Source of the DNA: Epiperipatus broadwayi | Lineage: Eukaryota > Onychophora > Udeonychophora > Euonychophora > Peripatidae | Length of the DNA: 64,000 nt | Assembly (NCBI GenBank): GCA_028023455.1 | Contig: JAQFVV010006197.1 | Span: 16,987,254-17,051,253 of the forward strand | Direction of reading: 5' to 3' | Shown: positions 45,342 to 56,587 of the stretch, in pieces | How the letters are laid out: each line of letters starts with the position of its first letter | Position numbering within the stretch: position 1 is the first letter of the stretch | Program-made: the position numbers and the translations under genes | The notes under the pieces: model-generated | What the model saw: only the letters and a program-made list of their open reading frames with translations | What the model was told of the DNA's origin: nothing | Databases searched by the model: none

Positions 45342-45645
45342 AAAATTCTCATAAAACTGGTAACTTTAGTCGTGTTTGTTACTACCGTCCAGAACCATTG
45401 AACTGCACGAATTGTTTAACACCAGATAAAATTGATTTATCTCTATGCACTCATATTATCATTGGCTTTGCTTCAGTTGTAAACGCTAGCTTTTTTCCTG
45501 GTTCAGAAGAATCATTGGAACAGTACAAAGCATTTACTAAGTTAAAATCCAAAGCTCCAAATGTTATGTTTATGCTTTCAGTTGGTGGTGGTGATAATGC
45601 AGGAAGTTTTTCAGAAATGGTATCTACATCTTTAAATAGACAGAG
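45342..45645 (+). CDS. GH18 chitinase-like protein, exon 2
   Basis: Acceptor TTTTAG at 45336-45341, donor AG|GTAGTA at 45646. The exon starts by completing Glu and reads NSHKTGNFSRVCYYRPEPLN onward. It contains the first beta-strand region (RVCYYR), KIDLSLCTHIIIGFASV, then FTKLKSKAPNVMFMLSVGGG. The SVGGG stretch is the conserved SxGG motif of GH18 barrel strand 3. Two bases (AG) are left for the next exon. The upstream in-frame ATG at 45299 lies in the intron, and the real N-terminus is the signal exon at 41508. The paired N-terminal cysteines fit a secreted, disulfide-bonded enzyme. Confidence 0.88.
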
Positions 45646-46412
45646 GTAGTAAATGTATTTTTTTAAAATATCAATTCTATTGCTTGCATTATATAATGTA
45701 TTCTAGATGTTTAAGCCAAAAAAATCACAAAGAACAACAACAATTTTTAATTATACTATTATTTTCAATACTTGAACATAGATAACATGGATGATGATAT
45801 CAGAAACAGTGGTCTTATATGTCCCAATAATATGCTGATGTAACTGATCAAAATTTTTAATTTTTGCTACATGTATTTCAGCTTTCAAGAGGCTTCAGAA
45901 GTAAAAATCTAATAACCTGATATTTGGGGTTCATTTTAGGCATTCCATTTTCTTTGAACAACCATATTTAACTAATGGACATTCTTTATCTAAGAATTCT
46001 TATATTTAAACATTATAATGGATAGTAGGACTATCTTACTATAATCGTATTAATGATGTTCCAGCCTCATTCAAAAATTAGAAATGTTTTTTCTTTGAAC
46101 TTATGTAGTTTTTGTCATGTATGTTAGCTCATGTCTGCTAAATCAATTATATGTTTTGATTCATGGTCTTGATGAAATCTTAAATTTTGCTGTGAATTTC
46201 TTTGACTTTGTAGAGGAAAATATTTTTACATTTATTTTTTTAATTTTTGTTTGTTAAGATACATCATGGTCTGTAAAAATATATAAACAAGTTTATGATT
46301 CTGATCTTCTGAGATACTCTGTGTTATATAAATATATATTGAAGCTATATAAAGATAACATCTAAATTAATTTTAGGATTAGAAAAAGAAATAAAAGTAA
46401 TATTAATATTAA

Positions 46413-46713
46413 ACCACTAGACATCACATGATCACCATCTCTTATACTAGCACATAATTGCTATTAAACAAGGCAAAACTCTCTCCATACAGTAGTGCCA
46501 TCCTGTGCCAAACAGAGTAATCGATGGATGCAGTGCTCTCAGATCCAAGGCTCTTCACTGACGAAGGCCACAAGCCAGAAACTAGTCTGGGGATATTGGA
46601 TGAATAGGCACTAGATAGGGATTTTATGCACTAAGTCTTCTGGCATCTATTGATTACTCTGTTTGGCACAGGGTGGCACTACTGTATAAAGAGAGTTTTG
46701 CCTTGTTTAATAC
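46413..46713. mobile_element. Foldback element copy C with an intact hammerhead
   Basis: Flanked by a perfect 9-bp duplication TAATATTAA (46404-46412 and 46714-46722). The arms AACAAGGCAAAACTCTCTCC, ACAGTAGTGCCA and TGTGCCAAACAGAGTAATCG mirror the right side. It lacks the long inner arms of copy B. The right half carries an H2 hammerhead at 46543-46601. Its left tip, ACATCACATGATCACCAT, is shared with copies A and B. It sits in GH18 intron 2. Confidence 0.82.
46543..46601 (+). ncRNA. Hammerhead self-cleaving ribozyme, family H2 (best copy)
   Basis: Outer stem I ATCCAA/TTGGAT is a perfect six-pair helix and inner stem I TCTTCA/TGGGGA forms six pairs including two G-U. Core CTGACGA (46558-46564), stem II GGC/GCC around CACAA, GAAA (46578-46581), mini stem III C-TA-G and T-C, with the cut predicted between 46587 and 46588. 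Every invariant position I can check is present. The non-canonical A-A at 10.1/11.1 is shared with copy B, so it is ancestral to the family. Confidence 0.75.
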
Positions 46714-47400
46714 TAATATTAATAGTCATATTATTTCAATTTCATCTAATCTCCTTTATACCCTATAATTGCTAAGAGTATTTTTTTTAATAAGGTATGT
46801 AAAAAAATAGAATGAAAGTACTAAAATGAAATATTTGTTTTATTTTAAATAGATATTTTTTTTAACAAAAAAAAAAAAGTCTTGTTATAGAATTAGAAAC
46901 TTTATTCAAGTTATTTATTGTCTAATTGTTTCTCTTGCAAATAGGAAATTTTGAGAGAAATTTTATTCTTTTTTTTTTTTTTTTGCTTTAAAAAAAAGAA
47001 GATAACAAAATCATGTTTTTAAAAATACTTCTATAACCAATTAAACCTTATTTATAAGTATTAAATTATACTATTTGTTTAATTATATATATACTAGAAC
47101 TTATATTTTGGATTCATCTGATTTTTGTTAATGTTGATATTACACTGGTATTTTTAATGAATCTTGAACATTTTCTGGATATTCAAGATTATTCTAAATC
47201 TGGCTGGTAGAAACCAGTTAAAATGTTGGTACAATGCTAATATTACTAACAAGTAAATGTATATATGAGTGAATCCAAATTATATGTTCTTTTTTTTACC
47301 CATGAAAATCTTCCTTTTATTATAAATAGAGAGATTAAACAATTGTGATTATTAGAATTTATTAAGCTTTTAAATTATAATTGAAGAATAAAAAATAATT

Positions 47401-47500
47401 TGAATCAACTAGCTGTCAATTGTAACTCTGGAATTCCAGAGACAGAAATCTGAATCAACTAGCTGTCAATTGTAACTCTGGAATTCCAGAGACAGAAATC
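47401..47500. repeat. Perfect 50-bp tandem duplication
   Basis: Two identical units beginning TGAATCAACTAGCTGTCAAT, each containing CTGGAATTCCAG, a perfect palindrome. Identity of the copies implies a very recent duplication or an assembly repeat. Confidence 0.85.
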
Positions 47501-49853
47501 TGACATGAATATTTCAGTCTATTATCTGCAAAGAAAGAATTTTTATTAAATTATGGAGTAAAGAATGCATTTATGTAGTTTTAGATAATTTTTATAGATG
47601 AAATAAAATATACTTAAACATATGTAAAATATTGTTGAGAAGTAGGTACATTTAGTACTAATTAGCTTATATTTTCAGGTCAACACATATATTGTGCATA
47701 ATGCTAATAATGGAGCATCAAAAAAATAACACATAATATGTGAGACATTTTATTTATTCAATGATTAAGATAAATTATAATAGTCTGTAATCTTTTCTTT
47801 TTAATTTAAAGATTATTGAGATCTCCATTTATAATTTTTTATTTTATTTTAAAAGAGTTAATCACTTACAGGTATTTGCATGGGTATTTGGTTGAGCTTA
47901 AATATATTTGTGAAGTGTTAGGTATTGGCTTGACAGTGTTTTGCAATGTAAATAAATATTAAAATATCTAAATTTGTACTGTCTTTTGTTTTACAATTTA
48001 AAATAATTTTAAAAAAAGTATATACATATTTTTGGATATGTAATTTCAAGAATAGTTTTTTATAATAATAATAATAATATTGTAATATTATTATCCAATG
48101 TCATTAGTAAGTGGATATCTAGATATTCTTAACTTTTAAAATTAAACAAAGTTCTGCTTAAAGCAACAAATCTGAAGAAAGATAAAATACAAAAGTAAAC
48201 TAATAAGTTTATGAGCTATAATAATATTAGCTTTATACTATGCGGTATCTATTGATTACTCAAATTTACAGCAGAGTGAAGATTAAACATGGTAAGACTA
48301 TATCAATTAAAATCTAATAATACACTGGTTATTGAAGGGTTCCTCTACTGGTTTATGTTTTTTGATAGTTAATCCATGTATTATGCAAAAATTCAATAAC
48401 AACAGACCATGGTTATATCTATTATTTATACTAACATGTGTCAAAACTTTCAAGAAGAAAAAATCTATCATTTAATAATATTGCTGTAATAACACTGTCC
48501 AACAAGCAAGCCATATTATAAATACTATTAGCCTTTCACTAATACATTAAGAAATTCAAATAATAGAATATACTAATTAGATTTTTCTGCAAATCCAGTA
48601 TCATACAGTCTCCTTTCATCAATTGATTTATTTTGCAAAAAGCCTTATAACAATCTAGCTGTCTATTAAACTTACTTCCTCTGGAAAACTATTTTTGTAA
48701 GAGCAGTTATATTAATCTTATATCTTGGCAGCTCCTTAACTATTGATATTATCCTTCTATCAGATCTCCAAGAGTTTGTGTCAAGTAATATTCAAATAGT
48801 AGAGATAAAATAGGAGATAATGGTAATACTAAAATTTAAATATTATAATTCTTTTTTTTTTCGGTAAATATAGATATATAAAATATGTATTCCATGTACC
48901 TATATTTCCATGTATCTATATTTATAAAATAAAGACTTGCCTTTTATTACTGCTACTGCCTCCTACTTTGTCACTTCTGCTTTTAATATGATTATTTCTT
49001 TCACTTTTATGACTAATCTAGTAGGCATGACAAAGAAACCAAATTGTGTGAGACAGGCCAATTTTAGATTACTTTTTCTCAATCTCTTCCAATTCTATAG
49101 TAGGCAGGGGAATCAAACTAAATAGGGGTGTCTAAACATATAAAATTTGCTAAACTAAAACTTCCTAATTCCACTTTTAATCAAACTCATTAATGATTAT
49201 ACTAATCAAAGATTGTAATGAATAACTGCCTTTAAATGCATGCCTATCATTGCTTCTTTTTTTTTTTATTTTTAAAGGTTTGAGTTAAAAAAAAAAATTG
49301 GAGTCGGAATTGTTGTATGTACAGTTAAGGATGATAATGTATTTGCAGGAACACATTCTCACTGTCATACTTAATATAAGAGATAGCAGATGGCATGAAA
49401 GATTCCTAGTGGTTGGATCTACAGTAATGTAAATGATTGAACCCAGTAAGAAAAAAAGATAGAAAGACTAACAATATCTAGACTTTGATGGACCAAGAAT
49501 TTATCATATTAGGCAGAACAAGTAGTCCTGATCAGGCATGTTATTGTATTATTTACAGTTAACATTTATATCTGATAGTCATTTCTCTGCCATCTGTGGA
49601 CCCTGTTAATAGCCTGAGTGCAGTACCCAATATTATTTTTATTTAATTGTCTAATTAATTACATTTTATTTTTATAAATTTATCTTTATTTTGAAATAAT
49701 TGATTTGGGGTCTGTTTGATTCTAATAGCAAATATTTCTGTATGTATATGAATGGCACTGTCTACATATGTTTTATGATTCAAAAATTTATGTTTATCAA
49801 TAATTGCTATGCTTTGAATATATATGATTTATTATATTAATTTTTATTTTAAG

Positions 49854-49980
49854 ATTTATTAATCAGTCAATAGAATTTCTACGATTGTACAAATTTGATG
49901 GAATTGATTTTGACTGGGAATTTCCAGCTTGGAAAGGTTCCCCAGCTTCTGATAAAGAAAATTTTGTTTATCTGTTAAAG
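49854..49980 (+). CDS. GH18 chitinase-like protein, exon 3 (catalytic motif)
   Basis: Acceptor TTTTAAG before 49854, donor AAG|GTAAAT at 49981. The first base completes Arg and 42 codons follow, ending in phase 0. The peptide FINQSIEFLRLYKFDGIDFD continues WEFPAWKGSPASDKENFVYLLK. The DGIDFDWE segment is the GH18 signature DxxDxDxE, with the last Glu as catalytic acid and the preceding Asp residues intact, so an active hydrolase is plausible. The following strands (the MTYD motif, the substrate-binding Trp and any chitin-binding domain) are not in the window, so I cannot tell a chitinase from another family member. Confidence 0.9.
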
Positions 49981-50439
49981 GTAAATATATGTGTGAATGT
50001 GTGTATAGTATTAATATTTAACATGCAATAAATTACTAGCTGAAGAGCAAATTATAAAGTCATTAAAATTATTATGCTTCTTTAAAATAAATTGTCAAAG
50101 TATTAAAATGAGAACAAGCACGTCTGGATTATAGTTTTGAGCATCTAATCTTATCATCACTTTTGCTAATGTTCAAATTTAAACCTTCACAATTAAAAAA
50201 CCATATATATGTAAATATATACAAGAAATTATTCTTATCTATTATTTTCAATTGTCAATTAACATTTATTCTTATAATCAGTGTTAATACTTTTTATATT
50301 TAAAAATAAAAGATATATATATATATATTATTCGATTTTACAATCAAACAGCATTTTAATGAAAATATAATTGGATTAACAGACTATTTCAACAAAAAAC
50401 ATTAATAGTATCATATTATTTTCCAAGAATTCCAAGAGA
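49981..50439 (+). other. GH18 intron 3, first part
   Basis: AT-rich intron sequence with a TA run near 50310-50330. The next GH18 exon was searched for to 64000 and not found, so everything downstream is probably intron 3. Confidence 0.6.
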
Positions 50440-50605
50440 TTGTAAAAGACCCACTAAAGACCACATGTAAGATGGTTGGATGAAATAAGAAAGTAAGCAG
50501 GGGTTGTGTGGAGAAGAGAAGCTAAAGATCGGAGAAGATCGATTGAACTTGGAGAGACCTTCATCCTGAAGTGGATTGATAATGGTTGATGATGATGATC
50601 TTAAA
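50440..50605 (+). pseudogene. 5'-truncated RTE-like LINE, 3' end
   Basis: The plus-strand reading RWLDEIRK, stop, then AGVVWRREAKDRRRSIELGE, then TFILKWIDNG and a stop matches the conserved C-terminus of RTE LINEs. A (GAT)n tail at 50587-50600 follows. The same terminal DNA, inverted, ends the LINE at 34557. Only about 165 bp remain. Confidence 0.75.
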
Positions 50606-50930
50606 TCTTTAAGCCAGCATAATTGTCTAGAAATAAAGATTTTTTTTTTTTAAATCTTAAAATTCTCTTTTTTAATTATTTTTTTTCTGTGTGTTTTTTT
50701 TTATCCTTATATAAAATATTTAAACTTTTAAATAATATTTTTCATACTCATTATCATGATCAAAATATTTCAATGCAGTTTTGGTTTTCAGTAGTTTTTT
50801 TTTATACTCTGTTTTTATGGTAATGTTTTAATAACATTTAATTAACTAATAAGTAAATATTTATAATATTGAATAATTTAATTCTATATTTATATATATT
50901 TTATTCAGTTACATACATATATATATATAT

Positions 50931-51053
50931 GAATTCATAGTAATTTCCATGTAAGAAGCTCTGAGGAAAGTACTTGTTATTGTATTGAAATGCCAGCTAT
51001 TTAGCTATTATATTTTTATTTACATAGAAGCTCCCAGAAATTACTATGAATTC
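50931..51053. repeat. 123-bp terminal-inverted-repeat element
   Basis: GAATTCATAGTAATTTC at the left and GAAATTACTATGAATTC at the right form a perfect 17-bp inverted repeat. The interior is non-coding. Size and termini suggest a tiny MITE. Confidence 0.65.
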
Positions 51054-51169
51054 ATTAATTATCCATGAAAATATTCGAATTAATATATATATAATCATTA
51101 AAATTATAGTAATATATTATTACTCATAATATTTGATTTTTATTTCAAACGCATCACTTATATGTGCAA

Positions 51170-51247
51170 TGGTTTAAAAGTAATTAAAACTATCTATATA
51201 AAGATATTGAATGAATATATTGAAGCAGTCAGATCTGAGTTCGATCC
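51170..51247 (+). other. Possible pol III promoter (SINE-like head)
   Basis: TGGTTTAAAAG (51170-51180) fits an A box and GAGTTCGATCC (51237-51247) is a near-consensus B box. The spacing of 57 bp is long for a tRNA but within what some SINEs show. No cloverleaf folds, and I cannot define the 3' end. Confidence 0.3.
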
Positions 51248-51589
51248 TAGCTTCATGACATCTAGCCCTAAGCCCACTTCAAACCCTAGTACTAACCTTA
51301 AATTTCTGATGCAATGGGGCTTTATACGGTCAATCCATGCTAGTTTTCTTAAAGAAAAACTATTTTATAAATGTGTATTAAAATTCATTAGTTTAAGGTT
51401 GAATTAATCGATGCTATTAATAAATTCGTGATAAAATTATTCATGAATTTATATATATTACAACTGCATGGATTGTGCGTATATATTTATAAATATTTAA
51501 ATATATATAATTGTTTGAAAGTTTCATTGCGTCGGGAATGTTTTATTTTACTTTTAAATAATTTGTTAAATTTTTAGTGATTAAAAGCT

Positions 51590-51782
51590 ACATTCTTTCG
51601 ATAAGCTTTCAGATTCTCTCTTTCCAAAACAATGGGTAAAGTTTTATTAATTAGAAAAAAAGATAAGTATTTAAAATGTAAGGATTTCCTAATTAAAATC
51701 ATTTTTCTCATTTTAAGAATTCATTTTCTCATTAGAAAATGAATTCAAGTTAATGAGTTTGAAAGCCTTATCGAAGGAATGT
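51590..51782. repeat. Inverted-repeat element with central hairpin
   Basis: ACATTCTTTCGATAAGCTTT at the left mirrors GAAAGCCTTATCGAAGGAAT at the right. Inside, GAATTCATTTTCT and AGAAAATGAATTC form a second hairpin at 51718-51746. MITE-like. Confidence 0.6.
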
Positions 51783-53777
51783 ATCTAAAAACAACTAGTA
51801 AATTTTGTAGCATTGATAATGAAAGAAGTGCTAGCCCGAAGGCATCAGATACCGTATAAATAGCTCTGAAAAGTTTGGAGAAAAAAGAAGCCAACTTTGT
51901 TGTAGAAAAGTGCTATTAAATTCTGTGCGTCTTTAAATCAGGAATTCAAATAGTGTTCCTATCATGATGATGGGGTAAACGTCAGGAGTCTGGCTACGGT
52001 TCCTGAAGTCCCCTGAAAATCTTCAATGAAGCTGCTAAATCCTTTCTGGACCAATCGTGCTGCCAAAATCATGAAAAATCAATAAAATGCTGTTCAAGTA
52101 ATCGACCAAATGCGTGCCTACGTTTTACCAACCCGGACGTGTAAACTAAGGAACCAGCCCCGGAAGAAATGGTAATATATTTCCATAATGAACCATAACT
52201 TTCTGGCCAGTTTCGAACTTTACTTTACACTCCCTTTAAGAGCTCTTTTCATTCTCTAATGTAAATCTGTACAAAACTTTCTTTTATTTATGCTTTTTAA
52301 ATTCATAGTAATTCTCTCAATCTCTAGTCTTTAACTTTCTTTTCTTATGATGGCGGTTCATTTATTATATTATATATAATTAAAATAATCCTTCGACTCG
52401 ATGAGCTCCTTTGTTCCATTTGCTTTATGCAAATAATATAATATTAAGTCTAATAGTAATTCTCACCAATTAGAACTAAATTTATACGTTCTATTAATCA
52501 TCGAGTCCAAAGAAATTATTAAATGTTTACTATTTTTATAATTGGCTAATAATAAATTATTAGCCCCATTTCTAATCTATGTCCCAGCTATTTTCCCGTA
52601 TTCACCAATGTGTATTTATTCATGTATAATGTTAAAATGTTTTTTGCAAAAGGGTCGATAAAGGAATCAACTAAATACAATCTAATTCAAATTGTTTTTA
52701 CTATCTATTAATATTCAGGAAGTGCATGATGTTTGGGGCATAATTAATATAATTTTATAAATGCTTTAAAATAGTTTTAGTTAAAAGCTCGTTTGACTTT
52801 AATTAATTTGATCAAGTCATCACGTAGAGCATTCTATAATAAATTGGGTTTTATTATTCAAACGGTGCCTATCCAGTCATCATCTTCGAACGTTGCTGAT
52901 GTAGGGCAATCTTCTGCTCCATAGGCTTGTCGATGGTAATATTACTGTTATTTTAAATTATAGAGGAAGAAAGCACTTCCTCCCCCACTTATAATATATT
53001 CGAAACACCAAAGGTTCGTAGTTATAACTCAGCTTGGCTTTTCCCGTGTTCCACATCTACTTAAAGGGCAGTAAGACTTCTCAAATACAAGCCGCCATAC
53101 TACTTAAACCACCGACCAGCAATTATCTTTCCTGTTCATTTCATAGCTCATAATTCGTCAGCACCGTTACCCCTCTGTTCCAGTAAAGCCCACTCTTATG
53201 CTCGTAATTCGTGATGTAGTGATTTCAATTAAAGTCAAACAAATTCTCAGTTATTTCAAATTAAATACATTCTCTAATAAAGGTTAAAGTTATGCCCTAA
53301 ATACATATCTTGCTCTTCATGAATGGATTTGCGAATGTGAAAATAAATCTCACATTCTTCTGTATAAAATAAGAATCATAATTTCCGTCACCACTGAATA
53401 CCTTTATCTGCCTTTATTTTCTTGTTGGGGGCATATTCAGATAGAATTCAATAATATTGCGTAATACTCATTGGCATATAACAGGAACTGCCATTCTTAT
53501 TATAATTATAAACTCTGTTTAAGGTTAGAGGTGATCAATATAATCATCATTTAAAATTGAACAAAACCATTACTATTATTATTAAAATATTTTATTAACA
53601 CGCTGGTTTCTTAAGTCTTTTATTCATAATTATTTTAATGTTAATGCTCGCTGTCTGTGTTGGCAACCCGAACATATACATATGATTCGATTTAAAATTA
53701 TCTTTAGTTAATTTATTATCCGATATTAGTGTCAGTTCAGGGGTCTCTAATCCTCACCAACCATTGAGCTAGTTCCT
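51783..53777. other. Low-repeat stretch with more CpG and GC
   Basis: Richer in CpG and less homopolymeric than most of the window (for example CCAACCCGGACGTG and AAACGGTGCC). I could not find a coding exon or a recognisable repeat. It may be low-copy intron, or part of an element whose ends I did not identify. Confidence 0.4.
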
Positions 53778-53916
53778 TGGCGCATAGCACTGTGCCATCG
53801 ATTTAGATCATCCACTAATCTGAGCTGGTGAGTTGGGTTTGAATTCAGTTTGGTTCAGCTGAGTTTGGATCCGACTTGCAGTTTAGGTAGTGGATTTTTT
53901 TGACCGGTACAATATA
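53778..53916 (+). repeat. 139-bp flanking direct repeat, left copy (R1)
   Basis: Starts TGGCGCATAGCACTGTGCCA and ends TTTTTTGACCGGTACAATAT. It recurs almost identically at 58671-58812, on the far side of the duplicated block. GGCGCATAGCACTGTGCC is itself partly palindromic. Confidence 0.85.
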
Positions 53917-56003
53917 TTGTACCAATCGGAATGAAAGTGAAGATCGAATCTAACCGCAAAAACAATATCTGCGCTACAAGGGCGCCATCTAGGCATTTGA
54001 GCCTAGAAAAATTTATAAAGTAGGCAGATACGCGCTGTTAAGATTCCACTTTATTTAAATATTCCGATCGTTAGCCCAAGTCACTAGCTCAGTGGAGACG
54101 CAGAGATAAAAATCTATATCTTAATTTATATCTTAAATATCAAAGAGTAAAAGCCACTGCCAGAAATTAACATATAAAAAATATTTATTTACGCACATAT
54201 AAAATAATATTTAAATTTTGAGGAATAAGTTTAACATTTTTAGATTTTTATATTAACTTTTAATTTTACATTTAACTAAGTTTCAATGATTTAATTATTA
54301 TTTAGATAGTCAAGTATGAATAGACTACATAGATCTGCATTTGAAAAGAAAATATTCTTCCCTGATTTAACCTTAGGCAACAAATTTCGCAACCAAATTG
54401 GCGCCAATCCATCTGATACATTCATGTATTCAATGTAGCATGATACGACAACACAAAATACTATATTGTCAGGAATGTACATCTGAACAATAAGTAGAAA
54501 TAGAGAAGATATTGACTCTCCACCAACAGGAATGTGACATCTGTTGGCAAGTAGAACAATAAACAAAAAACTCCATAGGAATGGACTGCAGTCTTCTGCC
54601 GACTTACAAACCCATCCATAGGCAAACAGAGGGTGTGTGGCGTATATCTATAATCCTGCCCGTAGCGGACCTCATACTACATCTACTAATTACACAAATA
54701 TATCCAATCCATTGAACCAATTCAACTACGAAATGAATAACCTAAGATTACCCTCCCTTAATACAACTTTACAAAACTATATAGCCATTCACGTCCGACT
54801 TAATTTTAACATTTAAATACGTTCGCACAGATTTGTTTAAAAATGTTGGGTATAGATCGATTATATAGATTCCACGGTCAAAAACATTTCAAAATAAACA
54901 TAAACGATCAAAATACAAAATTATTGATACCGACAATCGCAGAGGGAAACTTATAAGTAACCCAATAGTATTCACCATAAGATACTTGCGTTGTCACCAA
55001 TAACTTAAAAGACATCCGAATAAATACATTTTAGATACTCACCGTAAGGTATCATTATTTATCGAATGTCTATATATTTTGATCAAATATGAAAACCAAA
55101 ATATAATTAACCGCAAACGAATCCATGCAAGCGTCTATAAACAACTTAAATTTCATACATTTAAATAATCTTTACAATAAGAAAAAAAAAATGGAAATGA
55201 TGTTTGTCAATCGGGAAACATATAAAATTAAACATTATTAATTTGATTTAAAAACTTACAAAAGTCAGATAAGAGTCCGTTTTTTAACATTTAAGTTGGC
55301 TTGTTTATCAATTTGTAAAACTTGACGAAAGTTCTTAATTGATTTTCACAATTGTTCATTTCATATAGCCCATGGTAGAAGAGTCCAGGTTTATGCTTTT
55401 AATTCCCCCGACGCCTCCGTTGGAAGGTAATGTTCTGGAGATGGCAATAGCTGGTTCAAGGTATCACAGTCTTTTCATTTTTTTTTTTTTTTATAGAGAG
55501 TGTGGTATGTGCGTCATACCCCATCTCTCAAACACACAATGCTGGAACTGTCCGAAAAAACTGTATTTCCCTTTTTATATTATCCACAAGGATTCAATGA
55601 ACAAAACGTCACCAATCCATCACTTTCGTTAGGGTCCGAGCCAAGGCTTAGTGCTTCCATTGGTCAAGCTAAAATCTATTTCTTCTCTTATCTAACTTTT
55701 CATCTGACTTTTTAATTACACAGCTTTTAGATAATTAATAAACAATCATTTCCATTTACAGATTACAAGAATTAATTAATACCTGTTTTTATTTTAACTT
55801 ACGTTATTTTTTTATTAAAATATTTTTATATTTTTTCTTGTATTTTTTTATTTAAAAAAATACGTTCAAATACTTTTTTTTTTGTTTATGAAAAAAAATA
55901 TTTTTAAAGTTTAGCATCTGTGCGAATATATACGTTTAACAAACATTTTAATTTTAGCGTTTAGTTTTTTACTTTTATTTGCGAACTTTTAAGTTTTTAT
56001 TTT
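53917..56003 (+). repeat. 2.1-kb repeat, copy 1 (C1)
   Basis: Almost identical to 56588-58671. It starts TTGTACCAATCGGAATGAAA and ends AAGTTTTTATTTT. A 91-codon frame lies on the minus strand (54566-54291, opening with TTG, not ATG) and an 86-codon frame on the plus strand (55372-55632); neither resembles a family I know. A possible donor (TCAAG|GTATC at 55459) and a strong acceptor (T-run then ATAG at 55496) would splice the plus frame to a short Cys-containing peptide. The two copies could be LTRs, but the ends lack TG/CA. Confidence 0.85.
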
Positions 56004-56587
56004 AAATTAATGTAACGACATATTTATATATCGTTACATATCAGTAAACTTCCTCAAAAAAAAACAAAAAACATTAAAAAAAAAAAAGAATTTACTTAGT
56101 GTTAGTAATTACGCTACACAAATTTGTTATATATGAAATTTCAAAAGGACAAAACTTTTTTTTTTTTTAAAAGACAAAACAGTAATTACAAATATAATGA
56201 TAAAAAAAAAAAAAGTTGACTGATGATTTCTTACTACCAGCTAAATTTCTGCCCCCTCCCTTCCAAGTTTCATTTCTCCTACCTTTAAGTATTATTTAGG
56301 CAAGTTAAACGATTAGATTATAAACAAGACTTTTTTAAAAAAAAATTATGATTTATATTTATTAATTACGTTTTATTTATTACTTTTTATTCCTCGAATT
56401 TATCTCTACATATGCGCAATTTTTCGACTGGCAGTACCTTTAAGACAAAATTTCAAAGTGTAACTCCACATCAATACAACAAATCTATTTATACTATTTC
56501 AGAAAAAAAATTTACGGGCATGATTCACTTTTAAAATTCTCAGGGCACTCGTGTTTATTAAAGATCGGCCCAAGTTGGGTAGCCAGT
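56004..56587 (+). other. Spacer between the two 2.1-kb repeats
   Basis: 584 bp of single-copy sequence with several A and T runs and a small palindrome TGTAACGACATATTTATATA...CGTTACA at its left end (about 56012-56039). It has no ORF, primer-binding site or polypurine tract that I can support. Confidence 0.6.

Larger units (their letters stand above)
45646..49853 (+). other. GH18 intron 2
   Basis: A 4.2-kb intron containing foldback copy C (46413-46713) and a perfect 50-bp tandem duplication (47401-47500). The rest is AT-rich; 47501-49850 holds no recognised exon or RNA. Confidence 0.75.

Noticed and set aside
53966-53990. CTACAAGGGCGCCATCT resembling an insulator-protein site
   Set aside because: A single loose match, and the second copy of the repeat has GGGTGCC instead. 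No support for function.
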